DNA from: ZC4RG42 sp036676355 | GTDB lineage: Bacteria > Pseudomonadota > Gammaproteobacteria > Burkholderiales > SG8-39 | Length of the DNA: 63,495 nucleotides | Assembly: GCA_036676355.1 (NCBI GenBank) | Contig: JAKFDA010000095.1 | Coordinates: forward strand, 1-63,495 | Direction: 5' to 3' | Shown here: positions 60,770 through 63,495 of the stretch, in pieces | How the letters are laid out: the number at the start of each line of letters is the position of its first letter | How positions within the stretch are numbered: position 1 is the first letter of the stretch | Notes under the pieces: model-generated | What the model was told of the DNA's origin: nothing | The model's database searches: none | Seen by the model: only the letters and a program-made list of their open reading frames with translations | Position numbers and translations under genes: made by a program

Positions 60770-62446
60770 TCAGGCAACGTTCTGCTGTGCCGTTTCGTTG
60801 TCCTTCAGCGCACGATTAGCCGCCGACACCACCGCCTTCAACGACGCCGTGACGATGTCGCCATGCACGCCGACGCCGTGCAGCGAGCCGGTAATGCCCG
60901 GCCCGGCGATTTCGACATAGGCGACGGCTTTCGCATTGTTGCCTGTGCCGAGCGAGCGCTCCTCGAAGTTCTGCACCGTGAAGCCGAGGTCGAGCGCATG
61001 CATGAAGGCGTCGATGGGGCCGTTGCCGGCGCCGCGCAGGATGCGTTCCGTACCGTCGATGCGCAACGTCGCGACGATGCCGCGTCCCTCGCCTTCGGCG
61101 ACCATATGGTGCGACACATATGCGTAGGGCGTTGCGGCATCGACGTAGGTGGCGCGGAAGATGTCGTGGATTTCCGCGGCGGACAGTTCCTTGCCGGTGT
61201 CGTCGGTCACTTCCTGTACCACGTGGCTGAATTCGATTTGCAGACGACGCGGCAGCGCGAAGCCGTAATCGCGCTCGAGCAGAAAGGCGATGCCGCCCTT
61301 GCCCGACTGACTGTTCACGCGAATGACCGACTCGTAGCTGCGACCCACGTCGGCCGGATCGAGCGGAAGATAAGGGATTTCCCAGGGCGCACCGGGCCGC
61401 TGTGCGGCGAAACCCTTCTTGATGGCATCCTGGTGCGAACCCGAGAAGGCGGTGAAGACGAGATCGCCGACATAGGGGTGACGCGGGTGGATGGGCAGCT
61501 GATTGCAGTGCTCCACCGTGCGCGCGACCGTGTTCATGTCGGAGAAATCGAGTTGCGGATCGATGCCCTGCGTGTAGAGGTTCAGCGCGAGGGTGACGAT
61601 GTCGACGTTACCGGTGCGCTCGCCGTTGCCGAACAGGCAGCCCTCGACGCGATCGGCGCCGGCCATCTGCCCGAGTTCTGCGGCGGCGATGCCGCAGCCG
61701 CGGTCGTTATGCGGATGCAGGCTGATCATCACGCTGTCGCGATGCGAGATATGGCGATGCATCCACTCGATCTGGTCGGCGTACACGTTCGGCGTCGCGA
61801 CTTCCACGGTCGCGGGCAGGTTGATGATCGCCTTGCGTTCGGGCGTGGGTTGCCACACGTCCAGCACCGCGTCGCAGACTTCGAGCGAGAAATCGAGCTC
61901 GGTCGCGGTGAAGGTTTCCGGGCTGTACTCGAAGCGCCATTCGGTCTGCGGCTGCTGCGCGGCAAGTTCGTTGAACAGCCTGGCGCTGCGCACGGCAATC
62001 TCTTTCACGCCGGCGCGATCGGCGTTGAACACAACGCGGCGGAACAGCGGTGAAGTGGCGTTGTACAGATGCACGATGGCGCGCCTGGCGCCGCGCAATG
62101 ATTCAAAGGTACGGCGGATCAGGTCCTCGCGCGCCTGCGTCAGCACCTGGATGGTGACGTCGTCGGGAATGGCGTTCGATTCGATCAGGCTGCGGACGAA
62201 GTCGAAGTCGGTCTGCGAGGCGGACGGAAACGAGACTTCGATTTCCTTGAAGCCGACCTGCACCAGCAGATCGAACATGCGGCGTTTGCGCTCGCCGTTC
62301 ATCGGCTCGATCAGCGCCTGGTTGCCGTCGCGCAGATCGGACGAGCACCAGACCGGCGCTTTGGTGATGGTTCTGGAAGGCCACGTGCGGTCGGCGAGAT
62401 CGACCGGCGCGAAGGGACGGTATTTACTGGAAGGATCTTTCAACAT
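60770..62446 (-). CDS. leuA: 2-isopropylmalate synthase (long form)
   Basis: 558 residues, condensing 2-oxoisovalerate with acetyl-CoA in the first step of leucine synthesis. WCSSDLRDGNQALIEPMN is the conserved active-site loop; MISLHPHNDRGCGIAAAELG carries the metal histidines and EGCLFGNGERTGNVDIV the downstream site. The C-terminal LeuA dimer domain, with leucine feedback regulation, begins at about 430. It is the long (type 2) form that starts MLKDPSSKYRPFAPVDLADRTWPSRTI, common in proteobacteria and actinobacteria. AGGAA precedes the ATG. The first 7 bases overlap an upstream small ORF. Confidence 0.97.
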   Translation of the reverse strand: MLKDPSSKYRPFAPVDLADRTWPSRTITKAPVWCSSDLRDGNQALIEPMNGERKRRMFDLLVQVGFKEIEVSFPSASQTDFDFVRSLIESNAIPDDVTIQVLTQAREDLIRRTFESLRGARRAIVHLYNATSPLFRRVVFNADRAGVKEIAVRSARLFNELAAQQPQTEWRFEYSPETFTATELDFSLEVCDAVLDVWQPTPERKAIINLPATVEVATPNVYADQIEWMHRHISHRDSVMISLHPHNDRGCGIAAAELGQMAGADRVEGCLFGNGERTGNVDIVTLALNLYTQGIDPQLDFSDMNTVARTVEHCNQLPIHPRHPYVGDLVFTAFSGSHQDAIKKGFAAQRPGAPWEIPYLPLDPADVGRSYESVIRVNSQSGKGGIAFLLERDYGFALPRRLQIEFSHVVQEVTDDTGKELSAAEIHDIFRATYVDAATPYAYVSHHMVAEGEGRGIVATLRIDGTERILRGAGNGPIDAFMHALDLGFTVQNFEERSLGTGNNAKAVAYVEIAGPGITGSLHGVGVHGDIVTASLKAVVSAANRALKDNETAQQNVA

Positions 62447-62583
62447 GGTTTATTCCTGGGCACACGTTTAATGACATGTGGCTTCACGTAGACGGGGCAT
62501 GCGGACGGCCACTGCTTCAAGGCCCGCAAGCCGGTCGGCAGTCGCAGCGAAACAAAGGAATAAAGGGCGGCAATCAGGTTCAT
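62440..62583 (-). CDS. Small upstream ORF overlapping the leuA start
   Basis: 47 codons (MNLIAALYSFVSLRLPTGLR ... NKPC) with GGAG a good distance before the ATG and six leucine codons. Its TGA lies inside the first codons of leuA (CCATGTTGA), a layout that lets ribosomes ending here restart at leuA. It has no protein family and looks like a regulatory leader rather than an enzyme. Expression has not been seen. Confidence 0.5.
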   Translation of the reverse strand: MNLIAALYSFVSLRLPTGLRALKQWPSACPVYVKPHVIKRVPRNKPC

Positions 62584-62667
62584 GTCGATCTCCAGAACGC
62601 GGAAATACGCTGACATCGCGCCGGGCGATTTGCCGGGCGGCGGGTACGACTCGAATTGGGGGAGTTT

Positions 62668-62757
62668 TTATCTGCGCGCGGGGCGCAGCAGCAGCAGACC
62701 GAGCGTCAGGGAGAGGACGCCGAAAGCGAAATACGCGATCTGGAGGGACGAAATCAT
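62668..62757 (-). CDS. Leucine-rich leader peptide candidate for leuA
   Basis: 29 codons: MISSLQIAYFAFGVLSLTLG then LLLLRPARR. Eight of 29 codons are leucine, four in a row (CTG x4), as in enterobacterial LeuL where four Leu codons act as the sensor. A promoter (-35 TTGACG, -10 TACAGT) lies so that transcription would begin at or near the ATG, making the ORF leaderless. No ribosome site is visible. It could instead be a single-helix membrane micro-protein. Confidence 0.5.
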   Translation of the reverse strand: MISSLQIAYFAFGVLSLTLGLLLLRPARR

Positions 62758-62763
62758 GGGGCC

Positions 62764-62793
62764 ACTGTAGCCGACGCTGCTGCGGCGCGTCAA
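62764..62793 (-). promoter_or_regulatory. Promoter upstream of the leuA leader
   Basis: TTGACG at 62788-62793 and TACAGT at 62764-62769, read on the reverse strand, with an 18-bp spacer. The first transcribed base would fall close to the ATG at 62757, seven bases past the -10 box. Confidence 0.55.
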
Positions 62794-62802
62794 GCCGTGG
62801 AA

Positions 62803-63020
62803 AACAGCGGAGAGCCGAAGGCTGAGAGCTGAGAGCGAACAGCAATCAGAATTACGAATGGATTCCCGATCGCGCGGCTGCGCCGCTTGTCGGGAATGAC
62901 GGTTGTGGTTCGGCAGTCATCCCCGCCCCCGATAAAGACATTCGAGGGCAGGCTGCAGCGGGGATCCAGTTTGTTTCTATTTGTTTTAGCTCTCTGCTCT
63001 CGGCTCACAGCTCTCCGCTG
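62803..63020. repeat. Small element with inverted ends (copy 3)
   Basis: Left end GCGGAGAGCCGAAGGCTGAG then GAGCTGAGAGCG, right end AGCTCTCTGCTCTCGGC and CACAGCTCTCCGCTGCC. The interior has ACGAATGGATTCCCGATCG and CTTGTCGGGAATGACGG, which pair with each other, then CAGTCATCCCCGCCCCCGA and GCGGGGATCCAG. It has no ORF and fills the space between the leuA promoter and the next gene's 3' end. It is the most complete copy in the window. Confidence 0.65.
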
Positions 63021-63024
63021 CCCT

Positions 63025-63495
63025 TCAATAAATCGGCAGAAACACCGCGCTGGCCGCGTTCTGCACGACGAAACGCAAGGTCCGGTTCGAGCGCTGTGCC
63101 AGCACGCGCGCCAGCACGTCCTGATAGGCGATGAGCTTGCCGAACTCGCGTTCGAAACTCAGGTTGCGCACGGTCGCCGCCGATTCGTTGCTCAGCAGCA
63201 GCAATTCGCCCCGCGCATCGCGTGCGTTGGACAGCTTCCATGCGGCGATTTCGATATTGCGCGCCGCGTTGTAGAGGTTCTGCGGGTCGAGTTGGTCGAG
63301 CAGATAGAACTCCTGCTGCTCGTTGTAGGCCTGGTAGATCATGCCGCCCAGACCGGCGATGAAGGCGAACACGCGATCGCCGGCGTAGTCGGAATGGAAA
63401 GCCAGATGCAGCACTTCGACGCCGCGCCTGTTGTCGAACTCGGCAAACGTCCACCTCGTCGCCGGATCGAAAGCGCGCCCGATGGCCATCTCAAG
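63025..63495 (-). CDS. Hypothetical protein, C-terminal part (open at window edge)
   Basis: 154 residues from the only ATG in range, with the frame still open to the edge, so the true start may be outside. Helices rich in leucine and aromatic residues (LHLAFHSDYAGDRVFAFIAGLGGMIYQAYN, read as AGDRVFAFIAGLGGMIY) precede a coil (LDPQNLYNAARNIEIAAWKLSNARDARGELLLLSNES) and a beta-like end (RTLRFVVQNAASAVFLPIY). No family is recognised. Confidence 0.65.
   Translation of the reverse strand, partial: LEMAIGRAFDPATRWTFAEFDNRRGVEVLHLAFHSDYAGDRVFAFIAGLGGMIYQAYNEQQEFYLLDQLDPQNLYNAARNIEIAAWKLSNARDARGELLLLSNESAATVRNLSFEREFGKLIAYQDVLARVLAQRSNRTLRFVVQNAASAVFLPIY

Noticed and set aside
1..63495. CRISPR array, tRNA or rRNA genes
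   Set aside because: No regularly spaced identical repeats with unique spacers and no cloverleaf-like or rRNA-like sequence were recognised in the intergenic regions.

Overview
The window is 63.5 kb of uniformly GC-rich, densely packed bacterial chromosome. It has about 52 confident protein genes, two small leader-type ORFs, and no rRNA, tRNA, CRISPR array, prophage or insertion sequence that I can recognise. The gene content suggests a heterotrophic proteobacterium, most likely a betaproteobacterium. Pointers are OxyR with E. coli-like cysteine positions, a lysine-rich tail fused to a SWIB domain, a TssQ-like lipoprotein with a PpkA/PppA/FHA set, a TRAP transporter, a CaiB gene, a class II ribonucleotide reductase and a long-form LeuA. 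This placement is inference from families, not from a marker gene.

Layout. 1-5.8 kb: the start of a lipoprotein gene, a secreted TPR protein, dps and oxyR, and an AidB-like acyl-CoA dehydrogenase. 5.9-18.2 kb: a carbon-storage block of glgP, glgA, glk, a DUF2934 gene, xfp, glgC, a GH57 gene and tal. It can build glycogen (GlgC, GlgA), break it down (GlgP, GH57, Glk) and send the sugar phosphate through phosphoketolase and transaldolase; fbp lies at 22 kb. 18.4-22.1 kb: an orphan FHA / PP2C phosphatase / Ser-Thr kinase / TssQ-like lipoprotein module. 23.3-33.4 kb: an FCD-GntR regulator and a D-2-hydroxyacid dehydrogenase diverge from an aminotransferase, TRAP transporter (DctPQM), crotonase and CaiB CoA-transferase; together they look like a carboxylate uptake and catabolism locus of unknown substrate. 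33.5-46.6 kb: VOC protein, purEK, B12-dependent nrdJ, periplasmic 5'-nucleotidase, msrA, HxlR/azoreductase, alcohol dehydrogenase, stress membrane proteins, DUF481 and a cupin. 46.8-63.5 kb: SLAC1/TehA channel, aldo-keto reductase, two GH17 beta-glucan genes (one an NdvB-like GH17-GT2 fusion), pdxH, a metallo-hydrolase, a histone-like SWIB protein, a DUF2520 protein, htpX, a GAF/degenerate-GGDEF protein, and leuA with two upstream small ORFs.

The most unusual structure is directly downstream of dps. The last codons of dps (K-T-A-W-M-L-R-T-L-L-E-K-stop) recur three more times at 96-102 bp intervals in the non-coding DNA. In the best copy nearly all differences from dps are synonymous, and the surrounding hairpin arms differ between copies while still pairing. 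This looks like stacked remnants of alternative dps 3' ends, possibly scars of integration or allele replacement. Other points of interest are a leucine-rich leader ORF with a good promoter placed so that the mRNA could be leaderless, plus a second ORF overlapping the leuA start; the orphan phosphorylation module; a family of small elements with GAGAGCCGAGAGC-type inverted ends sitting between gene 3' ends; and the degenerate GGDEF protein.
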